Assembly (NCBI GenBank): GCA_003242205.1
Contig: QGUR01000068.1
Span: 1-17,006 of the forward strand
Reading direction: 5' to 3'
DNA from: Chloroflexota bacterium
Lineage (GTDB): Bacteria; Chloroflexota; Anaerolineae; Aggregatilineales; Phototrophicaceae
Length of the DNA stretch: 17,006 bases
Shown: piece by piece, positions 1 to 6,188 of the stretch
Layout of the letters: every line of letters begins with the position of its first letter
Numbering within the stretch: position 1 is the first letter of the stretch
The notes under the pieces: generated by a model
What the model saw: the letters and a program-made list of their open reading frames with translations, nothing else
What the model was told of the DNA's origin: nothing
The model's database searches: none
Program-made: the position numbers and the translations under genes

Positions 1-257
1 GTGAGGTGGCCTTCGTAGCCCCGGCCTACACGTCGCGTTGTTGCTCGGAATGCGGTACGGTGTTCCAAGACTTCGACCTTTCGACCCGTTGGGTCATATG
101 CGCCTGTGGCCTGTCGCTCGACCGGGATCACAACGCGGCGCGTAACATTTTGCGTCGAGCCGGGTGGGACACACCCGTGCCGGATAACGTAGCCCCGCTG
201 CTGGCCGCCTCGCGCGGTCAGCAAGGGCAAGCGTCCGTCAGAAGCCCCCGCCTTTAG
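1..257 (+). CDS. tnpB: TnpB RNA-guided nuclease, C-terminal part (5' truncated by the window edge)
   Basis: The reading frame is open from base 3 to the TAG at 255-257. It carries the C-terminal hallmarks of TnpB: the PAYTS segment, a zinc ribbon with a CSEC pair and a CAC pair (second pair CxC rather than CxxC), and the motif DRDHNAARNIL. The D in this motif corresponds to the RuvC-III catalytic aspartate. TnpB is the IS200/IS605 accessory nuclease, which uses an RNA from the element's right end to cut the vacated donor site. The stop codon lies inside the right-end hairpin, so the guide RNA scaffold overlaps the 3' coding end, as known for this family. Only the last ~84 residues are visible, so the integrity of the rest cannot be judged. 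Confidence 0.9.
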   Translation, partial: EVAFVAPAYTSRCCSECGTVFQDFDLSTRWVICACGLSLDRDHNAARNILRRAGWDTPVPDNVAPLLAASRGQQGQASVRSPRL

Positions 258-273
258 GCGTGGGGAGTGTCAC
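241..273 (+). repeat. Right-end palindrome (IPR) with guide GAAG and cleavage site TCAC
   Basis: The stem is cccc-cgcc / ggcg-T-gggg (245-252 with 257-265), with a ttta loop at 253-256 and an extrahelical T261. GAAG is at 241-244 and TCAC at 270-273. The second element at 16791-16815 has the same layout with compensated stem changes. This is the probable TnpA binding site and also the 3' scaffold of the TnpB guide RNA. The guide would then start at about 274. Confidence 0.75.
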
Positions 274-337
274 AGACGAGCAGCTTGATGATCTGGTTGC
301 CTATCTCATCACGCTGTCACAACCCGCAGATCCATAA
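274..337 (+). pseudogene. 3' remnant of a class I c-type cytochrome gene cut by the IS element
   Basis: Directly after the IS right tip, a frame runs to TAA at 335-337. With the TCAC target restored it encodes TDEQLDDLVAYLITLSQ followed by PADP. Class I cytochrome c domains commonly end in a helix of the form (M/L)TDEQ-x-x-x-LVAYL-x-(S/T)L, so this reads as such a C-terminus. No haem motif (CxxCH) is in the window because everything upstream is IS. The frame continues unbroken across the predicted TCAC target, which supports insertion into this gene. The product could also be another protein with a cytochrome-like tail; the fragment is only about 21 residues. Confidence 0.6.
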
Positions 338-435
338 ATCTGTGTAATGGCCTTATCAGGGGACACGTTTCGCCGCCTGCATCGAGTGTGTTACTATTCG
401 GCCACACCGTTTGTGACCGAGGAGATGCAGTGACG

Positions 436-1203
436 ATGCGGCTGGCAGTTCTATCCGACATGCACGGCAATCTGATAGCGCTGGAAGCCGCGCTTGCCGA
501 TCTCGAAGCCAGCGGCGGCGCGGATACAGTCTGGATTCTGGGCGATCTGGCCGCCTTCGGCCCGCGCCCCGCCGAGTGTGTTCGCCGGGTGCAGGCGCTG
601 GCCGAGCAGTATGGCAAGGACAACGTGCGCTATGTGCGCGGCAACACCGACCGCTATCTGGTACGCGGCGAGCGCCCGGCCATGCCCCCCGCCGAGGACG
701 AAGAAACCTTCGCGCTCATCCGCGCCGAATGGCCGCCACGCGACCGCGCCCTGAACTGGGGGCTGGCGCAGCTTTCGTTCGAGGACTACACCTTTCTGGC
801 GAAACTGGCCACCGAGACGGCGCTCGAAGTGCCGGGCTATGGCTGGGTGATCGGCTATCACGGCACGCCGGGCGACGACGAGGGTTTTCTGAAACCCGAC
901 ACGCCGCCTGATGTCGCGCGCGACCTCCTGTTGGACCGCGAGGGACGGCTCGGCATCGGCGGGCATATTCACGTGCAGATGGACCGCGACCTCGGCAACT
1001 GGCGCGTCGTCAACGTCGGCAGCGTCGGCATGTCGTTCGATCAGCCGGGCAAAGCGCAGTGGGGGCTGTTCAGCTTTGACGACGACCAGGTGAGCGTCGA
1101 CCTCCGCAACGTGGCTTACGACACCGCCGCTTTTGCCGCCGACCTGCGCGCGTCCGGGCATCCCGAACCGGAATGGGCGCTGAACAAGTTCCGGCTGGCG
1201 TGA
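436..1203 (+). CDS. Calcineurin-like metallophosphoesterase family protein
   Basis: The 255-residue protein has the dinuclear-metal phosphoesterase signature in order: SDMHGN (D8, H10), GD (D37), GNTD (N70), a mid-protein H142 and GHIH (H177, H179), then NVGSVG. This is the small YfcE/ApaH-like branch, which hydrolyses phosphomono- or diesters; the substrate cannot be told from sequence. Two starts are possible: ATG 436, used here, and GTG 430. A GAGGAG ribosome site at 419-424 lies 5 nt before the GTG and 11 nt before the ATG, so the GTG is a serious alternative. It is the first gene of a tight three-gene run. A weak promoter-like pair, TTCGCC (369-374) and TACTAT (392-397) with a 17-nt spacer, precedes it. 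Confidence 0.9.
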   Translation: MRLAVLSDMHGNLIALEAALADLEASGGADTVWILGDLAAFGPRPAECVRRVQALAEQYGKDNVRYVRGNTDRYLVRGERPAMPPAEDEETFALIRAEWPPRDRALNWGLAQLSFEDYTFLAKLATETALEVPGYGWVIGYHGTPGDDEGFLKPDTPPDVARDLLLDREGRLGIGGHIHVQMDRDLGNWRVVNVGSVGMSFDQPGKAQWGLFSFDDDQVSVDLRNVAYDTAAFAADLRASGHPEPEWALNKFRLA

Positions 1204-1221
1204 ACGCCGCAAATTGATGCC

Positions 1222-1896
1222 ATGCCAAAACGCGGGCAGTTAATCAACGAAATCACGCACGAGCGCGGCTATGGCGTGCTGCTGGTGGCGCAGATGGGCG
1301 GCGCGCCCAACGAATTGCAGCTTCTGGTGCAGACCGCCGAATATGACCCGAATGTCGAGGGCCTGCGTGAGCGACACGGCTATATCATCCGCGCGCTCGG
1401 CGTGCGCGAGCACAAGCTCAGCCTCGGTCTGTTTGGTACGTTGCAGTTTACGGAAGATCACCCGCTGCTCTACCACCATAACGCGCCTCGTGTCGGCGTT
1501 TTTTTCCGCGGCGGCGTTCCCAACGTCTACGAGGTCGCGCTGGATATTTCGCAGGCACATGCCAGCACGTTTGGGCCGTGGCGTCATCTGGCCGACGACC
1601 TGAATCGCGCCCGGCCGCTGGTCGACCTGCTGGCACTGGGCGGCGGGCTGCTGGGCGAAATGCCACAACCGGCCGCCGAGCGCATGGCCCGCGTGCTGCA
1701 ACACCATAACGTGGAATATAAACTGATCGAAGACACCGAATTCAAAACGACCGATGAACATGGCCGGTCGCGCCTGTCCAAGCTGCTGTTGATCGATGAA
1801 AGCTATGTCATCGCGCTTGACTTCTCGGTCGAACAAATGGGCGCGCACCAGGCGCGGCGGGAAGGCATATCAGGGGGCAACCGGGAATGGAACTGA
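1222..1896 (+). CDS. Conserved-looking protein of unknown function, 224 aa
   Basis: I do not recognise a family. The protein is soluble-looking, with no signal peptide or membrane segment. It alternates hydrophobic strand-like stretches (GYGVLLVAQ, RVGVFFRGG, SYVIALDFS) with charged loops, and contains several histidines including LYHHN and LQHHN. It is probably a genuine gene. It starts 18 nt after the metallophosphoesterase stop, its last 10 nt overlap the following dehydrogenase start, and codon use matches its neighbours. No convincing Shine-Dalgarno precedes the ATG, suggesting translational coupling to the upstream gene. The operon position hints at a link with the phosphoesterase or dehydrogenase, but this is inference only. 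Confidence 0.75.
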   Translation: MPKRGQLINEITHERGYGVLLVAQMGGAPNELQLLVQTAEYDPNVEGLRERHGYIIRALGVREHKLSLGLFGTLQFTEDHPLLYHHNAPRVGVFFRGGVPNVYEVALDISQAHASTFGPWRHLADDLNRARPLVDLLALGGGLLGEMPQPAAERMARVLQHHNVEYKLIEDTEFKTTDEHGRSRLSKLLLIDESYVIALDFSVEQMGAHQARREGISGGNREWN

Positions 1897-2660
1897 ACGG
1901 CAAAGTAGCGCTGGTCACCGGAGGCGCGTCGGGGCTGGGCGAAGCCTGTGTGCGCCGGTTTGTGGCGCAGGGCGCGCGCGTCGCCATCCTCGACATCAAC
2001 AGCGCCACCGGCAGGGCGCTGGCGGACGAACTGGGAAACGACGTGCGCTTCATCAAAACCGATGTCGGCGTCGAATCCGAGGTCTATCAGGCCGTGAACG
2101 AAGCAGCGCGGATGTTCGGCACGCTGCATGTGGTCGTGAACGCCGCCGGGATCGGCAACGCCGAGCGCGTGCTTGGCCCCGACGGGCCTGTGCCGCTAAG
2201 CCGGTTCGAGCGCGTGATCCAGGTCAATCTGATCGGCACATTTAACGTCATCCGGCTGGCAGCGGGAATCATGGCGAACAACGCCCCCACGCCCGGCGGT
2301 GAGCGCGGCGTCATCATCAACACGGCATCGGTCGCCGCCTTCGAGGGTCAGGTTGGTCAGGCGGCTTACGCAGCGTCCAAGGGCGGCGTCGCCAGCATGA
2401 CGCTACCAATCGCGCGCGAGTTCGCCAGCCTTGGCATCCGCGTCGTCAGCATCGCGCCCGGCATCTTCGACACGCCGCTGCTGGAAGCCCTGCCAGAGTC
2501 GGCGCGGGAGTCGCTGGGACGTCAGGTTCCCTTTCCGTCACGTCTGGGTCACCCGGCAGAGTACGCGCATCTGGCGCAGGCGATCATCGAGAACGAGATG
2601 CTGAACGGCGTGGTCATCCGGCTGGATGGCGCGCTGCGAATGCCGTATGAGGGGAGATAG
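1887..2660 (+). CDS. Short-chain dehydrogenase, HSD10-like (3-hydroxyacyl-CoA dehydrogenase type 2)
   Basis: This is a 257-aa classical SDR. The nucleotide motif TGGASGLG is at 11-18, D36 closes beta-2 (predicting NAD over NADP), D59 is in the adenine pocket and NAAG is at 85-88. The catalytic tetrad is N114, S148, Y161 and K165. Blocks such as GTFNVIRLAAG, GVIINTASVAAFEGQVGQAAY, LPIAREFA, VPFPSRLG, PAEYAHL and VIRLDGA(L)RM are those of animal mitochondrial HSD10 (HSD17B10) and its bacterial relatives. They make this subfamily clear. The likely role is NAD-dependent oxidation of short or branched 3-hydroxyacyl-CoA in fatty acid or isoleucine degradation. The ATG overlaps the previous stop region by 10 nt, indicating coupled translation. 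Confidence 0.92.
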   Translation: MELNGKVALVTGGASGLGEACVRRFVAQGARVAILDINSATGRALADELGNDVRFIKTDVGVESEVYQAVNEAARMFGTLHVVVNAAGIGNAERVLGPDGPVPLSRFERVIQVNLIGTFNVIRLAAGIMANNAPTPGGERGVIINTASVAAFEGQVGQAAYAASKGGVASMTLPIAREFASLGIRVVSIAPGIFDTPLLEALPESARESLGRQVPFPSRLGHPAEYAHLAQAIIENEMLNGVVIRLDGALRMPYEGR

Positions 2661-2664
2661 CGCG

Positions 2665-2695
2665 GAATTGCTCCGGTTGATCGACCGGGCAATTC
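2665..2695 (+). terminator. Strong hairpin 4 nt after the dehydrogenase stop, without a U-tract
   Basis: GAATTGC (2665-2671) pairs with GCAATTC (2689-2695), and CCGGT (2673-2677) with ACCGG (2684-2688). One T bulges and the loop is 6 nt. That gives 12 pairs directly after the operon's last stop codon. No T-run follows, so it may be a U-less terminator or a 3'-end stabiliser. Confidence 0.5.
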
Positions 2696-2857
2696 ACCCG
2701 GCAGCACGCCCTTGCCACGTCGCTCTCAGAAGACGTTTATATGTTTTTAATCCTTCACACTATCGCAGGGCGTGAAAACCTGATAGAATGATCCTTGTAG
2801 AACACAGGCAGTTGAACAACAATCTTCACTTGATGACGATTGGGTACACGCCGTTTC

Positions 2858-2890
2858 TATAACTTATCCTTGACCTCACTATCTGAGGTC
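2858..2890 (+). promoter_or_regulatory. Putative csp leader: TATAAC -10 box and perfect palindrome before the RBS
   Basis: GACCTCA (2872-2878) and TGAGGTC (2884-2890) form a perfect 7-bp inverted repeat with a 5-nt loop. It ends 7 nt before the GAGGAG ribosome site (2898-2903) of the cold-shock gene. TATAAC at 2858-2863 would place transcription start near 2870, making the repeat the extreme 5' end of the mRNA. The -35 side is not convincing. The repeat could act as an RNA stem-loop or a protein operator. Confidence 0.4.
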
Positions 2891-2909
2891 GAACACAGAG
2901 GAGTTCGGC

Positions 2910-3119
2910 ATGTCCGATCGCATTCAAGGTACAGTGAAGTGGTTCAACGCCACCAAGGGCTTCGGCTTCATCTCGCGGGAGAACGGCCCGGACGTTTTCG
3001 TCCATCACAGCGCGATCAACGCCAGCGGTTTCCGTTCGCTCGAAGATGGCCAGCGCGTTGAATTCACGGTGGAACAGGGTCCCAAGGGCCCGCAGGCCAC
3101 CAACGTCGTCGCCCTCTAA
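2910..3119 (+). CDS. Cold-shock domain protein (Csp family)
   Basis: The 69-residue protein is one complete cold-shock domain: GTVKWFN at 7-13, RNP-1 KGFGFIS at 16-22, RNP-2 VFVHHSAI at 29-36, and the family ending GPKGPQATNV. It binds single-stranded nucleic acid and melts RNA structure; in bacteria it acts as an RNA chaperone in the cytoplasm. The start is fixed by GAGGAG at 2898-2903, 6 nt before the ATG. It stands as a single transcription unit, with a 249-nt upstream gap and an intrinsic terminator 25 nt after the stop. A palindrome sits just before its ribosome site. Whether it is cold-induced or constitutive cannot be told from sequence. Confidence 0.97.
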   Translation: MSDRIQGTVKWFNATKGFGFISRENGPDVFVHHSAINASGFRSLEDGQRVEFTVEQGPKGPQATNVVAL

Positions 3120-3144
3120 GCGTTCTCGTTTAGCTGGCAACCCG

Positions 3145-3171
3145 GCGCCGCCTCACAAGGGCGGCGCTTTT
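3145..3171 (+). terminator. Intrinsic terminator of the cold-shock gene
   Basis: GCGCCGCC (3145-3152) pairs perfectly with GGCGGCGC (3160-3167) around a 7-nt loop, followed by TTTT (3168-3171). The 191 bases from here to the next gene contain nothing recognisable apart from that gene's ribosome site. Confidence 0.85.
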
Positions 3172-3362
3172 GATTCCGGTCGATGCCTGTTTTCGGGTTT
3201 CAGCAGGAACGCAAAAGCCGGAGCAGCGTCGGCCTGCCCCGTCGTTGTTTGTTTCGAGGACAGCAGGAATTCCGGGCGGCAGCCACGCGGGTTTGCCCGC
3301 CGCGTTGGTCCTAGAGCATAATAATGTTTTCCCTCAGGCAGCGCGTCAGCGAAGGAACCTCT

Positions 3363-3977
3363 ATGCTCGACTTGCTCGACTACCGGCGGCGAGTGGCCGA
3401 CCTGTACCAGACCGTACGCGACAGCGAAGGCGATGAGGAAACCTGGCACTGGTTCCGCTACCAGCGCGAATGGCTGTTCCGGACACATCCTCGGTCGGCG
3501 CTCGACGAGGCGCAAAAGGCGGCCTTTCGTGAACTTCCCTATTTCAGCTACAACCCGGACTATCGCGTCATCGCCGAAGTCAATACACAGGTCGAACCGG
3601 CCGAGTTTGCCGTCGATCTGGGAAGCGACGGCACGCTCCGCTATAAGCGCATCGGCTCGGTTGCTTTCGATCTGCCCACCGGCTCCGGGCTGCTGTACGT
3701 CTACTGGATTCTGGGCTACGGCGGCGGGCTGTTTCTGCCCTTTGGCGACGCGACCAACGGCAGCCAGACGTTTGGCGGCGGGCGCTACCTTTACGACACC
3801 ATCAAAGGCGCGGATCTGGGGACCGATGGCCACACGATCGTGCTGGACTTCAATTACGCGTATAACCCTTCCTGCGCCTATAACAGCCGCTGGGTTTGCC
3901 CGCTAACTCCGCCCGAAAACCGGCTGCCGTTTCCCGTTGAAGCGGGCGAACTGAATTTCCCCGGCATCGGGGCCTGA
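3363..3977 (+). CDS. DUF1684 family protein
   Basis: The 204-residue protein matches DUF1684 by its C-terminal block: GRYLYDT at 140-146, LDFNYAYNPSCAY at 161-173, VCPLTPPENRLP at 178-189 and the closing EAGE. Family function is not established. Members are typically ~170-300 aa and are found in Bacteroidetes, actinobacteria and Chloroflexi. The N-terminus has the usual charged helices (YRRRVADLY, WHWFRYQREWLF) and there is no signal peptide. I chose ATG 3363 because GAAGGA (3351-3356) lies 6 nt upstream; an in-frame ATG at 3324 has no ribosome site. It appears to be a monocistronic gene, convergent with the following stress operon. Confidence 0.85.
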   Translation: MLDLLDYRRRVADLYQTVRDSEGDEETWHWFRYQREWLFRTHPRSALDEAQKAAFRELPYFSYNPDYRVIAEVNTQVEPAEFAVDLGSDGTLRYKRIGSVAFDLPTGSGLLYVYWILGYGGGLFLPFGDATNGSQTFGGGRYLYDTIKGADLGTDGHTIVLDFNYAYNPSCAYNSRWVCPLTPPENRLPFPVEAGELNFPGIGA

Positions 3978-4003
3978 CTGCACGGACAAAACCGCGATCA
4001 AAT

Positions 4004-4040
4004 GAAAACCACGGGCCTGCCTTCCGGCATAACCCGTGGT
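4004..4040 (-). terminator. Intrinsic terminator of the DUF2382 operon (minus strand)
   Basis: ACCACGGG and CCCGTGGT (4008-4015 with 4033-4040) form an 8-bp stem with a smaller GCC/GGC stem inside the loop. Read on the minus strand it is followed by TTTTC (4004-4008 region), giving a U-tract for transcripts of the 4094-5998 operon. The + strand lacks a U-tract, but the hairpin could still stop transcripts from the convergent DUF1684 gene. Confidence 0.7.
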
Positions 4041-4093
4041 CCGAGTTCCCCTGTCTGGCGAGCGACGTCGCGCTCGTATGGCGCTACCGGCTG

Positions 4094-5359
4094 TTAGCGG
4101 CGACCGCGCACATCATCCCACGCGCGGTGGACGGCATCCTTAAACTGGTCCCACGTGTCCGGGTTGCGTGTTTCCCACTGACGCCGCGCTTCCGGTTCCA
4201 TACGATCCCAATCCCAAGTGTTATAGGGTTCGGTCATCCCCAGATGGTAACCGTAGCGGTAGGCGGGACGATACTGCTCCCAGCTATAGCCGCTGGTTCC
4301 GAAGCGACTGGTATAGTCGCCGCGCCAGTTCGACTCGTAGGTCTCGAACGGCTGGTAGGCCATGCCGGTCGCGCGCTCGCTGCGCTGGCCGCTCATCTCC
4401 TCCACCTCGACATCAGTGCGGCGAACGGTATCGCGCACGGTCTCGGTGTGTTCTTCCACGTCCTTGCTGATGACGACCTCCTCGATCACGCGAGCCTGTT
4501 TGCTGATGACAGGTTCTTCGTGTCGTTCGGTCACTTCAATCGTGCCTTCCCTGAAGGCGTCGATGTCTGCCTCGGTCGCCGGGCGATCAACCGGGCGACG
4601 TTCAATGTTCACGCGCTCCGAGCGCAGGCGAACCTGCTCTTCGACCGGCTTCGACGTGATGTAGCTGCGTACGCGCACGCCGCCGGTTTCAACCTCGCGC
4701 TTGCCAACATGCAGCTCTTCTTCAACGATGTCGAAGTGCTGCTGGTCATGGGGCATGCCGGTCGTGGTATAAAGCTCGCGCTCGGCATGGAACTGGTCGG
4801 TCGTGTACGGCTCCGCGTTCGAGTCGTAGCCGGTCCAGCCCATATCGCGCCACTGCTCTACGCGCCGGTCGAGATCGATCGGGTTGTAACGGTTCATGAT
4901 TTCCTGAGCGCGGCTCGTCTGGCTTTCGTCGGTGGTAATGGCCACCAGCGCGCCGCCACGCCGCAGCGCCTCAGCATAATACTCGGCTTCGTCTTCCGGC
5001 ACACCGGCGTCGATCAGGCCGGCGACGATGCCACCGACTACCGCGCCACCGGCTGCGCCGATGCCGGCCATCGCCGCGGCGGCAAAGGGTCCGGCCGCCA
5101 GCACCGGCCCGACACCGGGGATCAGGGCGACGCCCAGACCGACCAATGCGCCGACTACCGCGCCAAAGCCCGCCCCTTCAGCGGCGCTCACGTCGTCCTG
5201 CAATGCGCTTTCATTATCGAGGTAGCGCCGGAACTCGCCGCTGGAGTCGCTGGCGATGATGCTGATGTTGTCACGGTCGAAGCCTGCGTCCGCCAACGCC
5301 TCGACTGCCTGCCGCGCCGTTTGAAAATCGTCATAGAGTGCGACAACTGTCTGGTACAT
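4094..5359 (-). CDS. General stress protein: GSP17M-like N-terminus, glycine zipper, DUF2382 (YsnF/AvaK)
   Basis: This 421-aa protein has four parts. Residues 1-40 resemble the N-terminal fold of general stress protein 17M (YQTVVALYDDFQTA...AGFDRDNISIIASD). Residues 60-118 are a Gly/Ala-rich hydrophobic zipper. Residues 209-321 are a DUF2382 (YsnF/AvaK) domain starting FDIVEEELHVGKREVETG, with repeated EE-x-V and R-x-E strand units. Residues 333-421 are unusually rich in Tyr, Trp and Arg and end with TWDQFKDAVHRAWDDV. DUF2382 proteins occur in desiccation and stress regulons; their biochemistry is not established. The gene lies 36 nt downstream of another DUF2382 gene, so the two are likely co-transcribed and may interact. 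Start: ATG at 5359. Confidence 0.85.
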   Translation of the reverse strand: MYQTVVALYDDFQTARQAVEALADAGFDRDNISIIASDSSGEFRRYLDNESALQDDVSAAEGAGFGAVVGALVGLGVALIPGVGPVLAAGPFAAAAMAGIGAAGGAVVGGIVAGLIDAGVPEDEAEYYAEALRRGGALVAITTDESQTSRAQEIMNRYNPIDLDRRVEQWRDMGWTGYDSNAEPYTTDQFHAERELYTTTGMPHDQQHFDIVEEELHVGKREVETGGVRVRSYITSKPVEEQVRLRSERVNIERRPVDRPATEADIDAFREGTIEVTERHEEPVISKQARVIEEVVISKDVEEHTETVRDTVRRTDVEVEEMSGQRSERATGMAYQPFETYESNWRGDYTSRFGTSGYSWEQYRPAYRYGYHLGMTEPYNTWDWDRMEPEARRQWETRNPDTWDQFKDAVHRAWDDVRGRR

Positions 5360-5395
5360 GATCCACTTCCCTTCCCATCTTTCGGGCTTTTACCT

Positions 5396-5998
5396 TCATT
5401 GCGCGTCCGTTTCGCCATCGCGGTCATCCGCGACCGGCACTACGGTCACGTCTTCGCGACGCAGCGTAACCCGCCGTGGGGCGCTCACTTCGTCGCGCCG
5501 GCGTGTAATCCGCACTTCTTCGCGCACGATGAGGCGGACATCGACCACCACAACCTCTTCGAGAAGAGGCACAACCATCGTGTCGCCCTCATAGCGAACG
5601 GCAGGCGGTTCATCGACCATTTGGTTCACGACGACCCGCTCGATATCAACCTGTTCCTGCATCAAGGGTTCGTCGACCAATACGTCGCGTTCGCTTACCG
5701 ACTTGACAATGCGAAAGCGCGGCCGCTCGACCTCGCGTTTCGCGATATCAAGCCGTTCTTCGATCACCGGGAAGACTTCTTCGCCAGAACGCGAAGCCCG
5801 CGCCAGTTCATCGAACGAGAGTGGTAGATACAGACTGCCATCAGGCTGGGTTTCGAGAACATCACGGCTGACCACCAGCGCCTGCCCATCCTCCAGCCGC
5901 AGGAGCGCGCGTTCGTCCGGCGCTTCCCCCACAGATGTTTCGAGGTAAGCGCTGTGGCCATCCCGGTCGGTTACTCGCATTCGGTCTCCACCAGCCAT
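5396..5998 (-). CDS. DUF2382 (YsnF/AvaK) domain protein with small N-terminal beta domain
   Basis: The protein is 200 aa. Residues 77-185 are a DUF2382 domain (FPVIEERLDIAKREVERPRFRI, then DIERVVVNQMVDEPP and VREEVRI). The N-terminal ~60 residues (VTDRDGHSAYLETS...LPLSF) look like a short PRC-barrel-like beta domain, a pairing known in this group; that assignment is tentative. There is no signal peptide or membrane segment. The ATG at 5998 has GAGG 6 nt upstream. An in-frame ATG at 5980 is also preceded by a GGTGGAG site, so the first six residues are uncertain. It is the first gene of the stress operon with 4094-5359. Confidence 0.82.
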   Translation of the reverse strand: MAGGDRMRVTDRDGHSAYLETSVGEAPDERALLRLEDGQALVVSRDVLETQPDGSLYLPLSFDELARASRSGEEVFPVIEERLDIAKREVERPRFRIVKSVSERDVLVDEPLMQEQVDIERVVVNQMVDEPPAVRYEGDTMVVPLLEEVVVVDVRLIVREEVRITRRRDEVSAPRRVTLRREDVTVVPVADDRDGETDAQ

Positions 5999-6029
5999 GT
6001 GCAGCCTCTAACATTTCTCTCCCCATTAC

Positions 6030-6060
6030 AGTATAAAATTTAGTATTAAATTGCGAGTCA
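6030..6060 (-). promoter_or_regulatory. AT-rich promoter region of the DUF2382 operon
   Basis: The segment is strikingly AT-rich against the GC-rich background. On the minus strand it contains TATACT (6035-6030), which would start transcription near 6023 and leave a ~25-nt leader before the ATG at 5998. A second AT box TAATAC lies at 6048-6043. No good -35 hexamer is present at 16-18 nt from either box, so an activator or alternative sigma factor is possible. Confidence 0.35.
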
Positions 6061-6138
6061 TTCTCACTGTCCCCTAATTCATAAAATGCGCTCCGCCAGC
6101 CGGAGAAATCGTCGCCACAGGCAGGCCGGCGGGGAATC

Positions 6139-6165
6139 AAAAAGCGCGGCCTTTTGACCGCGCTT
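6139..6165 (-). terminator. Intrinsic terminator of the YceI gene
   Basis: On the minus strand AAGCGCGG pairs with CCGCGCTT (6158-6165 with 6142-6149), followed by a run of five T (6143-6139). It lies 24 nt past the YceI stop codon. This closes the 6189-8083 unit and insulates it from the stress operon. Confidence 0.85.
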
Positions 6166-6188
6166 CCCATCGTGAGTGTGTGCCGCCT

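Larger units (their letters stand above)
1..273 (+). mobile_element. 3' end of an IS200/IS605-type element (TnpB-encoding)
   Basis: This is the right end of an element whose left part lies outside the window. It holds the tnpB 3' end, then a subterminal hairpin at 245-265: cccc and cgcc pair with ggcg and gggg, with a ttta loop and one unpaired T at 261. A GAAG guide tetranucleotide (241-244) sits at its 5' foot and TCAC (270-273) follows 4 nt after the stem. An imperfect palindrome with an extrahelical T, a guide at its foot and a nearby cleavage tetranucleotide is the IS608/ISDra2 end design. I place the right tip after 273. No tnpA is visible, so whether the element is autonomous is unknown. 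Confidence 0.85.

Noticed and set aside
451..1212. 253-codon minus-strand frame opposite the metallophosphoesterase
   Set aside because: The + strand has all metal-binding motifs; the minus frame has no recognisable content.
4127..5827. 566-codon open frame on the + strand opposite both DUF2382 genes
   Set aside because: It is antisense to two genes with recognisable domains, terminators and ribosome sites. The translation is low-complexity His/Arg/Ala/Asp-rich with no motif, as expected from GC-rich codon shadows.
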